Shown here: positions 11,895 through 23,143 of the stretch, one piece after another
How the letters are laid out: each line of letters opens with the position of its first letter
Position numbering within the stretch: position 1 is the first letter of the stretch
Source: Siphonodentalium dalli
Taxonomy: Eukaryota; Mollusca; Scaphopoda; Gadilida; Siphonodentaliidae
Assembly: GCA_032622095.1 (NCBI GenBank)
Contig: CP136066.1
Location: 107,407,319-107,471,318 of the forward strand
Length of the DNA stretch: 64,000 nt
Direction: 5' to 3'
Position numbers and translations under genes: made by a program
The notes under the pieces: generated by a model
The model's database searches: none
What the model was told of the DNA's origin: nothing
What the model saw: only the letters and a program-made list of their open reading frames with translations

Positions 11895-12965
11895 CTAACC
11901 CTTTGAACCCTGGCTCCCCACAACGATCGACGCCCTGACCCTGGGCTCCCAGTGGTATTTTCACTTATTGTAGACTGTGCTCAGGCGTATGGTGCTGTAT
12001 TGTATGCATTCTCTTCTACCATATTATTTACACCATTGGAAAGATTATTAAATTCTGAATTCAGCACATCACAATCTATTTCAATATCTTAAATCCAGAA
12101 AAAGTTATACAAAATTGAAAACTTATTAGATTTATTATACCGTACTGACCCGGCTCAAGGCCCATGCCCGTGTTTAAGCCCACCCATATCTTTTGGCCAA
12201 ATTCCATGCACAGGGGTATATTCGAGTTTAGGCCCACCCCAAATTTTGTTCAATTTCAGCAGTGGTAAGTAAGTATTTGCTATCAGCTTGTAGACAGCAA
12301 AACAGATTGACAAACTCGAGAAATATAATATTTATATTAAAAACGGAAAATTATACCTCGTAGGCAAGTGAGAATATTTAATAAAACAAAGGCCCCCTGG
12401 GCCTAAAGCCGGGTCAGTACGGTAGAAACTGCCAAAAAATGTTAACGTCACAATCCCAATGTAAATTTACATGACGTCATATGGGCTTTAGCCAAGAAAA
12501 ACTCTGGGTGTTCTCTGAATACCCCACAAATAACTAAAATGCGCGACATTGTGCGGTCTATTGGCTTATGCCATCTTAAAGACAAGATTCTGAACTTTAT
12601 TCTCGTGTAAATCTGTATAGCGTATACCTTTGCGCAAAAAAATTATGATTTAATGAACTCAGAAGTTGGTTTATTCTTGAACAAAACTCGTATGACATGT
12701 GTTTACATCCGACAATTGTTATAACTTCGTTATGCCAAACACAACCTCGATTTTTGGGCAGCTAAAACAGTTATAATATGAATTTTATGCAACACTATTT
12801 TATTTTTCTCAACGTTGAGTATTTATCAAAATATAAAAAATAAAATGCAACACTGCGACGCCGACGGTAGAACGAGATTACGTCATGGCCGGAAAACCGG
12901 CCAGTCACGTATATATGCAATTACGTTCTGGCCGGAATACCGGCCAGCCGGGTTCAAAGGGTTAA
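11895..12965. mobile_element. TTAA element (piggyBac-type), 1.07 kb, non-autonomous
   Basis: Left end CTAACCCTTTGAACCC, right end GGGTTCAAAGGGTTAA. The terminal inverted repeat begins CCCTTTGAACCC next to TTAA (left copy mutated to CTAA). The interior has CCGGCCAG/CTGGCCGG repeats near 12,890-12,950 and a nested TA element at 12,138-12,424. No transposase frame seen. It sits inside the splice-donor minisatellite and separates blocks 1 and 2. Confidence 0.8.
12138..12424. mobile_element. TA-target MITE (Tc1/mariner-type), nested
   Basis: Perfect 18-bp inverted termini TACCGTACTGACCCGGCT and AGCCGGGTCAGTACGGTA, including the TA target at each end. About 287 bp, no coding capacity. Nested inside the TTAA element at 11,895-12,965, hence younger. 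Confidence 0.85.
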
Positions 12966-12974
12966 CTAAGCTAA

Positions 12975-13127
12975 ATTACATAAGGTTTTCATCATACTAA
13001 CTTAGCACATATTTTTTATCACACTAACTTGGCACATATTTTTTATCATACTAACTTGGCACATATGGTTTCTCAGTATACTAACTTGGCACATAGTATT
13101 ATCAACACTAATCTGGCACATTGTGTT
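12975..13127. repeat. Splice-donor minisatellite, block 2 (5 units)
   Basis: Five further units of the same minisatellite (CATCATACTAACTTAGCACA onward), directly right of the TTAA element. The blocks were evidently continuous before the insertion. Confidence 0.88.
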
Positions 13128-13235
13128 TTAGTACTAGAGTATATTGTACACTAGCAGGGGTACCCGGCGTTTCCCAGGTTAAACCCTCTGCATGTTGTGG
13201 ATATTTGGTGGGAATAGAGATTACTCTTGTTCAAA

Positions 13236-13585
13236 GTGATATATTATTTTTAAAATTATAATACATTTTTCCTTAAAGAAAGCCTGAACACTGAACTATA
13301 TGGATATATGTCCTGCGTTTGTAAACCATAGTAGAAAAGGGGTTAACTTTTTGGTCGCCTACGATCACTCACGGTCTTCAGTGGCTTGCCTCGGAATCAG
13401 TCACGCATGCACAGTCCCAATATAACCGATTGAATCTCGTCAGTTTATTTTCAACTCAATCAGGAGATTGGCGAGTTGCGGGGTTGGGAATGGCACCGCC
13501 ATGGGAGGGCCCTATGATAGTTCAGTGTTCAGGCTTTCTTTAAGGAAAAATGTATTATAATTTTAAAAATAATATTTTTCCGCCA
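13236..13585. mobile_element. Small hairpin element, derivative of the adjacent 4-kb element
   Basis: Arms ATTATTTTTAAAATTATAAT through CCTTAAAGAAAGCCTGAAC (about 13,238-13,295) are mirrored at 13,527-13,585. The interior 13,271-13,451 is a ~180-bp inverted copy of 17,368-17,549 (CACTGAACTATATGG, then GCGTTTGTAAACCATAGTAG, then CCGATTGAATCTCGTC). It appears to be a short member of the family of the neighbouring 4-kb element, abutting it. Confidence 0.7.
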
Positions 13586-16500
13586 AAGGAAGCCCTCACA
13601 CTGAACTATATGGATTAGAATGCAAGCCCAGGAGGAGGTACGAGCAATAAAGTTAATAGCCAAATTTTGAGTAAAGGTACTCTTCTAAAACAGATTGTAC
13701 CATATATGAACACTTTAATGAATCTGTTAGGATTATTTACATGAAATAACTCATATAGTTAGAGTGCTATATTGCTCAAATGTGTACCGCCCCCTTGTTT
13801 TGAAACAAACATCCCATGAGGTGCCATCCAATGCATAGTTGCGAGCGAACCGAGCAAGTATAACGGAAGAAGAAACTCTTCGTTCTTCTCTGTGTCGTCT
13901 TCCTCAGCTGTCTGTTCTAAGGTCCCACCCGTCAAGGTCCCATGATGCAGGATCATGAAGGAAGGAGACTAACTCACTCTCCGCCTTAGCGACAGAACGA
14001 CCTGCACAGACGGAGGCCCACTCCGACGATGGCGAGAACCAAAGTTAACTAACTGCTATTTGCCAAAGAAAAAGCCAGAGAACCTGATGCCAAATTTGTG
14101 GCACAGAGATTGAGTTGAGAACCCATTAGGCCAAACAGGTTGTACAATGATAATGGAGTCAAGCCATCTGAACAGAGGGAGCCCCCACCACCGCATCTTG
14201 CAAGGTGGTCATGCCCCCTGTAGTTCTTCTTAGAACAGTTTCCTTGTTTTTCTTCTACTGATCACATGTCTCTGAGGTACCTATGCATCACAAGATATCC
14301 GACAGAAACCCTGTGATACAAATCTTACGCGTATATAAATATATAAAATGATATAAAATATATATATCAAGGTGATATATAAGTCAGCAATGAGATCATT
14401 TCAGAAGGCCCTTTGGCTCTTTGACAACTGAAATCAGTTCAAATGATGTACAATGTAATCAGATGATAAACACGGGTAAATTGTCACCATACGGAATATT
14501 CAGTTCTGAGCCTCTGCCCAGAACATCATGTCACTTGCCCCCCCCCCCCCCCAAACATGCAGCAGAACGACCTAGGTGTGTGATAGGTATGTTAGTTTGA
14601 GGCATGCAGCAAACTAGGGGAAGACCCGCTCCAAAATGGCTCGCTGATGAAGGAAACAAATTAAATTATCATCCTCCTAGTAAAGGACACACATCCCTTT
14701 ATAATGTTGTTACTTATTGAATTTTAAGAGCCATGATAGAGAGGAACTCCCCCGACCTAAGTGGTCCTGTTGAAGGCATGTTTAAGGAAAATAGGACAAA
14801 TCCAGCATAGACCGAAGCGATCAGAGTTGTCAGCATGGCTGCAGGCCCTTATGATTGGGTGGCTGGTGCCATGTGGTTGGGATCCCCTCATATGGGTTGG
14901 TCCCTGCCTGCAAGGAAAGGTCTGATGGCTAGTCAATGAGCTTCCTCGAAAGCTGAGCTGGACAGCGCAAACGTCTTTGCCTGTTTTATTGTTGAATGTT
15001 GATAGGACAAATCCGGCATATACCGAAGCGCGCAGAGTTGGCAGCATGGTTTCAGGCCCTTATGATCGGGTGTCTGGTGCCATGGGGTTGGGATCCACTC
15101 TGACTGGGTGGTCCCCTGCCTGCAAGGAAAGGTCTATAACGCTAGTCAATGAGCTTCCTCGAAAGCTGAGCTGGACAGTGCAAACGTCTTTGCCCGTGTT
15201 ATTGTCTATTATCTATAGGACAAATCCAGCATAGACCGAAGCGTGCAGTGCCCTGTTAATTGTATTACCATGTGCCAGATAATCAAATTGATATTGGTAA
15301 TAGGAGTATGAAGAGCCATGAGATGTACTCTGTCGGCCAGGCCATTGGCAGGGTCGTTGTGGCACGTGACAAGAGAAATGCTTTCCATGTAAATGTGCTT
15401 CATTCATGTGTGAAGTCTATTGACCAGTGCGTCAGTCGCGGGTCGTGTACCTTACCTATGAAATGTATATCACAGGTAAGATAGATCGAGTTCTCGATGC
15501 ATTTTGAAGACGGTGGTACGAGTGCGCAGGGCGTGCCAGGAGGGCTTGAGAGTTCATAGTTCAGTAGGAAGAAGCCTATAGATGAGATAATCCGTGGATA
15601 GGAAATCACGATCCGCAGCTTCTGCCTTACCGATGCCAGACTGTGACGACCGAAAATACCCACAGTCTGACGTATTGTGCGCAGACGGGTCGTCATCGAA
15701 AGCCTCAGACGCCTTGGGGTGTAAGGATAGCATGTCGCTCCCTGCCCTAGCGTCGGAACGACCTGCAATGTCCATAATGGACGACAAAACACTAGAGGGA
15801 GGCCCATTCCGGCGATGGCTCAATCGAGGTGTAAATACCTCCCATGGAATTTTAAGCTACGCCAACTGCTTGAGCAAAAGGCTGATAAACTGAGTTCCAA
15901 TTTTGGAGTCCAGTGTCGAAATGAAGAATCCCATAGCCAAAACTGGTTTCTTCTGATAACCGGAAGGAGGTGGAGCCATCGGACCGGGGTGAGCCCCCCC
16001 CAAATTGCAGGTGGTCCCGACCAAGCTGAATGTCCTGTCCAAGCAGAACGATGGGTAGCGGCCATTGCAGCAGAAACCCCAAGACGGCTGAGAGGCAGGC
16101 AAGGCCGTGTCTTTATATAGAGCGTGACCAGGGGGACCGGGCTTGCTACCGAATGGGTAGGGCCACTGCCCTATGCCGAAGTCGCCGTAGGCCGCCCAGC
16201 CGGTGTCGTTACGTTCGCACGCGATTTGGCAACTTCAGCACACAGAACCGCTCGCGCCGGTGTGGGACCAAATGTCCTGGGGGTCCCAAGTACCCCGGCA
16301 TCGCCACCGGTCGCCTCCCCACTAATTGATTGAATGCCGAGGCATAATCGGGGGGAGTGTGAACTGTTCCTGCCCGAGAAGAGAGAAATACTAGCCGGGA
16401 AGGATCCAGAGATGGTGCAAATAAAGGCTCTATATCATACTAGTAGACTATCTCATCTGATTTTCATGTTTTAGTTGTTGAATTATAGAAAAATTCGTTG

Positions 16501-17556
16501 AAATAATGGAAAACCTACTTGAATAATTACTATCCCCAGGGGCGCTTTGAGCGCCCAAACCTGTAACAGGTAGAAAAACATCCCTGGATCCTTCTCAGAA
16601 ATTTACAAGCCCACCGGTTCAGACCGGCTTGCTGAACCGGCTGGTGTATAATCGCAGCTATTGTTCATTATATACAAGGTAGCTATTAATCGACATACAT
16701 CTAGGACATGGCTGAGATTTATTCGTAGCACTACGGTACTACTGTCATATGAAGTTATTGTTATGCATGTGACATTGATAAACCAAGATCTAATCAACTG
16801 TGTAGATTGTAATCAACTTCAAGGTCAAACGTGATTAACACATCTGGATCATTTGTATTGAAACATAAAACAACATAGTATTATGTGAAAGCACGTTGTT
16901 CATAACATGACGAGAGATAGCGTCAGTAGCGATGGAATTATTGCTAAATAAATTTCCACGCATTAAAACGTCAAAATAATTCCCACGAAATTAGGATACT
17001 TCCGGCGGCGAATCACATGGCATTTTTGATATCTGACAAATTCTATCATACCTTATAGGTGCTATAATAATTCCATAGATGTATTTCTCACAATAATCTG
17101 TGCGCCTCGTAAGGCCTTGAAATGGCGGCTAATTATGGCGAAATGTTGATTTTCATATTCGATAAATTTTTTAAGTTCGCCGCCTGTTTGAAAACACGAA
17201 CAATTATATGTTTGAAGCGAAACGGTCCGTGAATTCGAAACGATAATTATAAAAACGAACGCGTAGGCGACCAGTAATTATTGTATCGATAAATTGAATT
17301 TGTCGTTATTGTTAAACGACAAATTCGGAAAAATACTCCCTTAGACTTCCGTTCGGTTTGGTAGCAGAAAATAAACTGACGAGATTCAATCGGTTATATT
17401 GGGACTGCGCATGCGTGACTGATTCCGAGGCAAGCCACTGAAGACCGTGAGTGATCGTAGGCGACCAAAAAGTTAACCCCTTTTCTACTATGGTTTACAA
17501 ACGCAGGACATATATCCATATAGTTCAGTGTGAGTGCTTCCTTTGGCGGAAAAACA
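13574..17556. mobile_element. 4-kb terminal-inverted-repeat element with GC-rich interior
   Basis: Left end TTTTTCCGCCAAAGGAAGC then CACACTGAACTATATGGA; the right end mirrors it as TCCATATAGTTCAGTGTGAG then CCTTTGGCGGAAAAA. Between about 13,760 and 16,650 the base composition shifts to clearly more GC than its surroundings, with internal duplications: modules with GAACGACCTGCA and GGAGGCCCACTCC occur near 14,000 and 15,760, with a weaker version near 14,570, and a ~212-bp tandem lies at 14,793-15,245. Open frames of 60-135 codons exist on both strands (for example 15,594-15,893 plus and 15,400-15,807 minus), but none shows a domain I recognise. Superfamily not assigned; target duplication not resolved. 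Confidence 0.65.
14793..15245. repeat. Tandem duplication, ~212-bp unit (two units plus a partial third)
   Basis: AGGACAAATCCAGCATAGAC starts at 14,793, 15,004 (variant CGGCATATAC) and 15,217. The units share GGTTGGGATCC, CCTGCCTGCAAGGAAAGGTC and GAGCTTCCTCGAAAGCTGAG. One frame runs through the second unit (plus strand, 14,977-15,234). Part of the GC-rich interior of the 4-kb element. Function unknown. Confidence 0.85.
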
Positions 17557-17989
17557 CATATTCTCATAAATTGTATATTCAAATAGCATCACAAAACATG
17601 ATTCTTACACATGGAATGTAAGTAGTGGCTCACCTTGTCAATTGTCATTTGTTTATCGTGATTAATTCCACCAATAAAGAAGAATTTATTTATTTTCTGC
17701 ATATATGCCAGACGTTAACATTATAAACACATTAGTTCGCAAAATTTAAAGACGACAATTGGGCTTTATACATATATAGAGATGTATCAATCAGTCTAGT
17801 TGGTTAGACTAATATGGAACAGACTCAATTGTGTTATAATAATAATATATACATGATCAATTTTAATATGCAATCCCATGACGGTTCGAGGTCTCTCAGT
17901 TTGCAAGAATATGTGTATCAGTTAAATAAAATGAGAAATATACGTTTAATGCTTTCTTCTATGTATCTGTTTTGCTAGCTCATTAACGT

Positions 17990-19345
17990 TTTTAACACGC
18001 ATGATTTGATTCCACGTATCATTTGAGAAAAATTTGTATGAATTTGATGGTTATTGGCACTAAACATATTTTTTATCAGTTTTGGTTACCCTCCCGTCCC
18101 TATTTCAGACTGAGGCAGCGCCTCTTTTGTCATCATTAAACCACACACTTAGACTCATTATGGAAATATACTAAAAATATATATAACATTGGTAAAAATT
18201 GACAAGAATACAAATTCGTATCAAATTTAGGGCCCCCATATCTCTCATCCAAACGGCACCAATATCTAAACCACACGATTAGATTTCTCGTATCACGGAG
18301 AAGAATATGTATCAATCTAGTGGAAATCGGCGTTAAACATATTGTTCATCTTTTTTGTGTGTGTGTGTTCCTCTCACCCTCTATGCATCCTGACTCGAAT
18401 GGGCCCCACTTGTGACAGCTTGTGACATCCTTAAACCACACAATTAGACTCCAGATATCATGGAGATGATTATTGTTAAGTTTGGTACTAATCGGCGACT
18501 AAATCAATTTTGATCAAATTTAGTGCCCACCCACCCCTATCTCTCACCAAAAACAGCACCAACATGACATCTTTAAATCACACGATCAGACTCCTCGTAT
18601 TATGGATAAGAATGCGTATCATGTTGGTGGAAATTGGCGCTAAAATTATTGCGTATCAATTTTTGTGCCCCTCTGCCTTTCAGTTCACCCCTGACTTGAA
18701 TGACGCCACTTTTGACAGATTTAAGCCACTCCATTAGACTCCTAATACCATGGGGATGATATTGTATATGTGTGGTGGCAATCGGTGACTAAACCCATTC
18801 TTATCAAATTGAGTGCCCCTCCCACAATCTTTCATCCAAACGATAGCAATTTGGAGTCTTTAAATCGCACAATTAGAGTCCTTGTTGTAGTGGTATGTAT
18901 TATGTCGTGCTCGCAATGTGTACCTATGTTTATATACCTCATGTGCTATATAAGACGTGTCGCACTAAACATCGTCTCGTCTACCTTTATCCACATTTAT
19001 TATCACATAGTTTTATCAATTTGTGTGCCCCTCTCCCCTTCCGTGCATCCCTGACGCGAATGGCGCCACTTTTGACATATTTAAACAAAACCATTACATT
19101 CATCATATCATGGGAATGATTATATATTATATAAGTTTTGTGGCAATCGACAACAAACATTGTTTCTGCACCCCCCCCCCCCTTTCTGCCCCTGACAACA
19201 ACGGCGTCACTTTAGAAAATCCTAACCCGCGCCATTATCTTTCTCGTAAAAAGTTACCCCTAGTAGACCCCTTTGGTGCCATCTAGATGGTCCCATGTGA
19301 ATTTCTATACAACACAGACAGACAGACAGACAGACATTCGCAAAT
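17990..19345. repeat. Diverged tandem repeat body, units of roughly 200 bp
   Basis: Recurrent blocks: TTTAAACCACACAATTAGAC-type, then a TATCATGG-type block, then a GGTGGAAATCGGCG-type block, then ATCAAATTTAGTGCCC and a CACTTTTGACA block. Unit boundaries are too diverged to fix by eye. It ends in a GACA tract (19,314-19,336). No coding potential. Confidence 0.65.
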
Positions 19346-19369
19346 ATAGATATAGATTACTGTTTTATA

Positions 19370-19632
19370 TTAGCCATTTCATGACAGAATCTGCACTGGT
19401 GCAGCATTAAAGAATATGTGCCAGTGTATTCTCTTATATATGTGAGTCTCCCATAGGGAACCTTGCATATATTAGAGAATGTACTGGCTTACAAGGTCAA
19501 GGTAAATATTGTCAGGCCAATGTATTATCTTATATATGCGAGGCTCCCTACTGGAGACTTGCATAAATAAGAGAATGCATTGGCACAGGGTTTTCACAAC
19601 ATTTCAGGCAGTTCCAGTTTTAAAATGGTTAG
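19370..19632. mobile_element. PB1 MITE copy b
   Basis: Degenerate termini (TTAGCCATTTCATGACAG and AAAATGGTTAG) but the typical interior GTGCAGCATTAAAG, CATTCTCTTATATATGC-type inverted copies, and TGGCACAGGGTTTTC. The oldest-looking PB1 copy. It lies in intron C6-C7. Confidence 0.7.
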
Positions 19633-19825
19633 AACTGTAACTTGAAATTGAGTCTTGGGAAGAATCCAAAGATATTTTGGGAAATATTGAAGAATTCCTC
19701 GTATTGTTTAGAAGGCAATAATAAACATATTGAATGTTTTACAGTAGAAATTTTTTCGGACAATTGGGCTTCCATAGTTTAGGCATCCTATATCAGGTAT
19801 AAAAACAGCAATGTTGAGTTGGGTT

Positions 19826-19850
19826 TCATTATACTAACTTGGCACGTAGG
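19826..19850 (-). promoter_or_regulatory. C6 splice donor, apparent founder of the minisatellite
   Basis: On the gene strand: CTACGTGCCAA|GTTAGTAT then AATGAAACCC. The minisatellite units reproduce both the last ~12 exon bases and the first ~13 intron bases of this junction. Only one unit sits here, and it is the functional donor judged by phase. Confidence 0.85.
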
Positions 19851-19961
19851 GTATCTATTGTCATGTCATCCACAGCGATGTCACCATTTCTGAGCGGCCC
19901 TTTGTAGTCATCAAGGAGTTTTGTATCTACTTCAAAGTGGGAAGGAGCTAAGGGATCAGAT
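19839..19961 (-). CDS. FER: FER coding exon C6 (F-BAR/FX boundary)
   Basis: 123 nt, about residues 273-314. The acceptor is CTTTTCAG. It encodes PSHFEVDTKLLDDYKG, matching the IEFDTSLL element after the F-BAR, and ends MTIDTLRAK, entering the FX coiled coil. The donor is GTGCCAA|GTTAGTAT: A rather than G at the last exon base, and an internal GTTAGT. This junction and about 12 exon bases before it recur as the unit of a minisatellite further along the same intron (see findings). Use of a later donor would read AAG TTA GTA TAA, a stop within four codons. Confidence 0.88.
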
Positions 19962-20489
19962 CTGAAAAGGAAAGAGTTCTTATATTTATTCATTTTTTCC
20001 CCCCCCAACACATAAAAATAAAGTCATTGTAAGACATACAAATTTAATCATAAACGTACTGATACAGGGTTCCAGCATTCAAGGGTGAGTTGATTTTAAA
20101 TTTAATCCAGGCCATTTGGCATAAATTTTTAATGCCCTCGATAAAACCAAATGCAAGGATTTTCAAGGCTAGGTACTATATTCCTATGTATCAAAAATAA
20201 ATGCACTAGTAGTGAGTGGAAAACATGTTCTTATAGCAATAGATCACATTGCGGCCATTCACAAAAGGGAGGGAGGTGGCCATGTTCAAATTCCAGCTGC
20301 ATCCACCTTTCTTGTCTTATGCCAAATTCAGCAGTCTGGCTGGTAATTTGATTGGCACCCCCTTGGGTTAGAAAATACCAACTGGTAACTCAAGATTCCA
20401 ACCTAACAACCCCTATAGATGAAATTTTTCCCACAGATGTCAATTTGTATCTAAAATTTGACTGACAGTTGAAATTTTAACAACAATTG

Positions 20490-20525
20490 TGGGGAGGGGG
20501 GGGGGGGGGGGGGGGGGGGGTGAGG
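20490..20525. repeat. G homopolymer tract
   Basis: About 30 bases almost entirely G in intron C5-C6, with a few A or T interruptions. On the gene strand this is a C tract. The exact length is unreliable in most sequencing. Confidence 0.7.
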
Positions 20526-20768
20526 CACCCGCCTGCCTCCCCTCACATACATATCTAAATCAAATTGCAGCAATTTAGTATATGATCTAAACTTCTTGTG
20601 ATAACCATGGTTAATAGATCATTTTCCTTTTGAATCCAATACTAATTGATTACAAAATGTACCAAATAACAAAAATCATAATTCAAAGGTTTCCAAATAA
20701 CTAAATACTCTGATGAGTAGTTACTTGATTACTGATTCTTTTATAGGAGTATTCAGCAGATAAGGTCA

Positions 20769-20912
20769 ACAAACTGATATAGGCTGTTTGGTAGGCTTTA
20801 TAGGCTCAACATTCGTACAAACTAATATAGGCTGTTTGGTAGGCTTTATAGGCTCAACATTCGTACAAACTAATATAGGCTGTTTGGTAGGCTTTATAGG
20901 CTGAACATTCGT
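20769..20912. repeat. 48-bp tandem repeat, three near-identical units
   Basis: Units start at 20,769, 20,817 and 20,865 with ACAAACTAATATAGGCTG, TTTGGTAGGCTTTATAGGC and TCAACATTCGT. Only one or two differences between units indicate a recent duplication. It lies in intron C5-C6. Confidence 0.9.
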
Positions 20913-21242
20913 ACAAATGAATCAAAAATGTTTTCTCTGCCTGTCACCACCAAACACAATCTGAACATCCCTGCAAAAGACAAATAGACCATTCCACTGT
21001 ATATATTTATAACTGAATGAGAGAACCAATTCAGTAAATTACTTTGGTGGCATCAGCTACGCAATCTAAATAAACGTTTATCAAATGGCCCCATTCAAAT
21101 AGATGCTAGAGTAAGAAATGTTTTATCTCAACTTTCTAACAAAACAAATCTAGAATACTTTGGCAAGCTGTAAATCAAAAGTAATCTAATCTAAAATACT
21201 CTCCAATTTTTGTTGTATTTATGGTTAATAAGAGGAACTGAC

Positions 21243-21383
21243 CTGTAAGTTGTAGTAAACTCGCCTATATATTCCCGTTCTGGTTTGAAGCCTTCTAATG
21301 ATAAATCTATCGACTTGTATGTGTTTTGATACTGTGATGATGAGAAGTTTGTATATTTGCAGTAATCTTCAAAGACATCTTTG
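21243..21383 (-). CDS. FER: FER coding exon C5 (end of F-BAR)
   Basis: 141 nt, about residues 226-273. The acceptor is ATTTCAG and the donor ACAG|GTCAGT. The first base completes a Cys codon from C4; the last two bases join A of C6 to make Arg. The encoded segment KDVFEDYCKYTNFSSSQY corresponds to the GIFDEYSQITSL helix of vertebrate FER, and EYIGEFTTTYR to its EYNNFIDVHRT stretch. Confidence 0.88.
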
Positions 21384-21417
21384 CTGAAATGAAAAAAAAT
21401 GTCCATGTCTTTTAAGC

Positions 21418-22015
21418 TCCTGTGAATATTTGAATAATCAAATCAAATACTGAATCGAATACTACACAGTATTCATGAATCAAATCGAATATCGAATCAA
21501 ATATATCAGTTTGGTGACCAGTAGTGATTAGCGAGAAAACCCCATGTTTTGAGTCCGGTAAATAACCTATCGCATACAATCATGCATTCCCCGTATAGAA
21601 ATCAGAAGTTATAAATTTTTTAATTTGTGTTGAATAAATTGTTGTAATATTTGAATTAACTCCGCCAAAAAATAAGCAATGTTTAATGTCGGGAAGTTAG
21701 AATTTAGATACAACAATAAACCAAAGGACGGTAAACAAGAATAGTCATCATGTTTAGGTACTATATATATATATATATGCGCTTTCGCAGAACCGTTGTT
21801 TATGCATCAATAATTATATTTAATAACCTGATTCCGGGTCGGATGTCAATGATTTTATAACCATTACAGTCCTATTTCTTGAAATAGATGTGAATCTATT
21901 CTACATGTATGGCATATACATGTATTCGATAGATATTTGCGACTGATTGTCGAATCGAATACTCAGATCGAATTGAATATTATTTCGAATATCGAATAAT
22001 CGCAGGACCCTAATG
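21418..22015. other. Possible degraded element rich in GAATCGAATA motifs
   Basis: Repeated CAAATCGAATATCGAATC at 21,440-21,510 and GAATCGAATACTCAGATCG to TCGAATAATCGCAGGACC at 21,950-22,010. The ends look like weak inverted repeats, but no target duplication was found. Intron C4-C5. Confidence 0.35.
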
Positions 22016-22259
22016 TCTATTTATATTATTTATGCAAATAACAAACGATAACGTGGAATATTATTGGAACATGGTCCGTCTATTACAATTAGCTTTTGAT
22101 CATGCAAATAATCTCCAGCTTACTATTTACCATACTGAAAACAGTGATTTTTTTAGAGTAAAGTACTAGAAATTTACTACCAAAACAATGAGTTTTTTAC
22201 ATTGTATCCGTTAACACAAATAACAGAGATCATCTTTACTCAATAATGAGTAGGTCCCT

Positions 22260-22640
22260 TTGGAAGCTCCAAAACATTGTATTATCAATCTATCCGGTGT
22301 AATCAACTGTGAACATGTTGTTTTTGTTGAGGTATAACAACATGTTTTCTGTGCTTAAGTTTCACCTGGACTGTTTTGCAACGTCTATTATTTTCAATAG
22401 AAGGGGAATAACTCTATATCTTAGTTTGAATTCTGTTGAATTCTGGGAGCAGGACGGGTGGACATGTTTCTATGATTTCAGCTATTTTCTATTACTCTAT
22501 GGGCACCTTCTGAGACACAGACCTTCCAAATGGTGATGAATTTTAACCATATTTTATGTCATAGAGTGTTATTAATTAAAACCGTATATCAAGGATCTAT
22601 AAAACAAATAATCGGTGACTTGAAAATTAAGTGGGCCTTT
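22260..22640. repeat. Dispersed repeat N, copy 1
   Basis: Inverted relative of 60,155-60,500. Shared blocks: AACTGTGAACATGTTGTTTT, GTGCTTAAGTTTCACCTGGA, AATAACTCTATATCTTAGTT and a GGTGATGAATT block. Both copies keep an open frame with the same start (SVLKFHLD, GITLYLSLN), but there is no known domain. Intron C4-C5. Confidence 0.7.
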
Positions 22641-22950
22641 AATATTTGAACATCTTCCACCAAAGGGAATTCTTCAGTACCTGTCTGCCGTCCGCTTATA
22701 ATTCCTGAACTTTCCTCTAGATGACTAACAGACCAATCTGATGTTTAAAATTTTTTTATTATTGAATCAGGCTGAATGGAGAATTTATTTGAAAGGGTTA
22801 AAGATGAATTTGAAAGATTAAATTTGACATTTTCCCATAAAATGGCATGATCATTTAAGGTACACTCTTGGGGGATTTGGGACCTTATATTAGGAGGACT
22901 CACTGCTTTTGAGGTATTTATACATGTATATCTACTTTATCTTTCCTTAC

Positions 22951-23143
22951 CATTTTTGTACATAGAGTTCTTGAGTTGATTGGTGATAATCGAGTAATGA
23001 CGGCAGTAGTTGGTTGAGATATCCGGATTGGTTCTCTGTGACATCTGCCAGCGATATCAAATACTCATTGTGATGTCTGTGCAACCGCACAGTATTTTTA
23101 TAGTACTTTGATTTACTGTCGTCAAACTTGCCACCAGTCTTCC
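22951..23143 (-). CDS. FER: FER coding exon C4 (F-BAR)
   Basis: 193 nt, about residues 162-226. A pyrimidine tract and TTTTTTCAG acceptor precede it; the donor is ATG|GTAAGG. It carries VRLHRHHNEYLISLAD and a following NQLLPSLLDYHQSTQELYVQKW segment, closely matching the family pattern LHxxHNxYVxALxxA...Y...LP.LLD.LQ...E. This is the best conserved F-BAR portion after C1. One codon is split on each side, and phases agree with C3 and C5. Confidence 0.9.

Larger units (their letters stand above)
13150..19350. mobile_element. Possible single dispersed element split by the 4-kb insertion
   Basis: At 13,150 a head of the form CTAGCAGGGGTACCCGGCG, and at 19,310-19,350 a GACA tract followed by ATTCGCAAATATAGATATAG. 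Heads and tails of this kind recur together in invertebrate dispersed repeats as I remember them. The body 17,990-19,300 is tandem. The region 13,236-17,556 would then be later insertions. This grouping is inference. Confidence 0.35.

Noticed and set aside
11228-13127. TACTAAC in every minisatellite unit as a branch-point array
   Set aside because: The motif is on the plus strand; the gene is on the minus strand, where the same bases read as a splice donor. No plus-strand gene is seen here.
15400-16333. Overlapping open frames of 60-135 codons on both strands
   Set aside because: No domain recognised; high GC lengthens frames by chance; kept only as part of the 4-kb element.
16541-16555. Histone-type 3' stem-loop (GGCGCTTTGAGCGCC)
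   Set aside because: The loop has three bases and the stem does not fit the histone consensus; no histone gene nearby.
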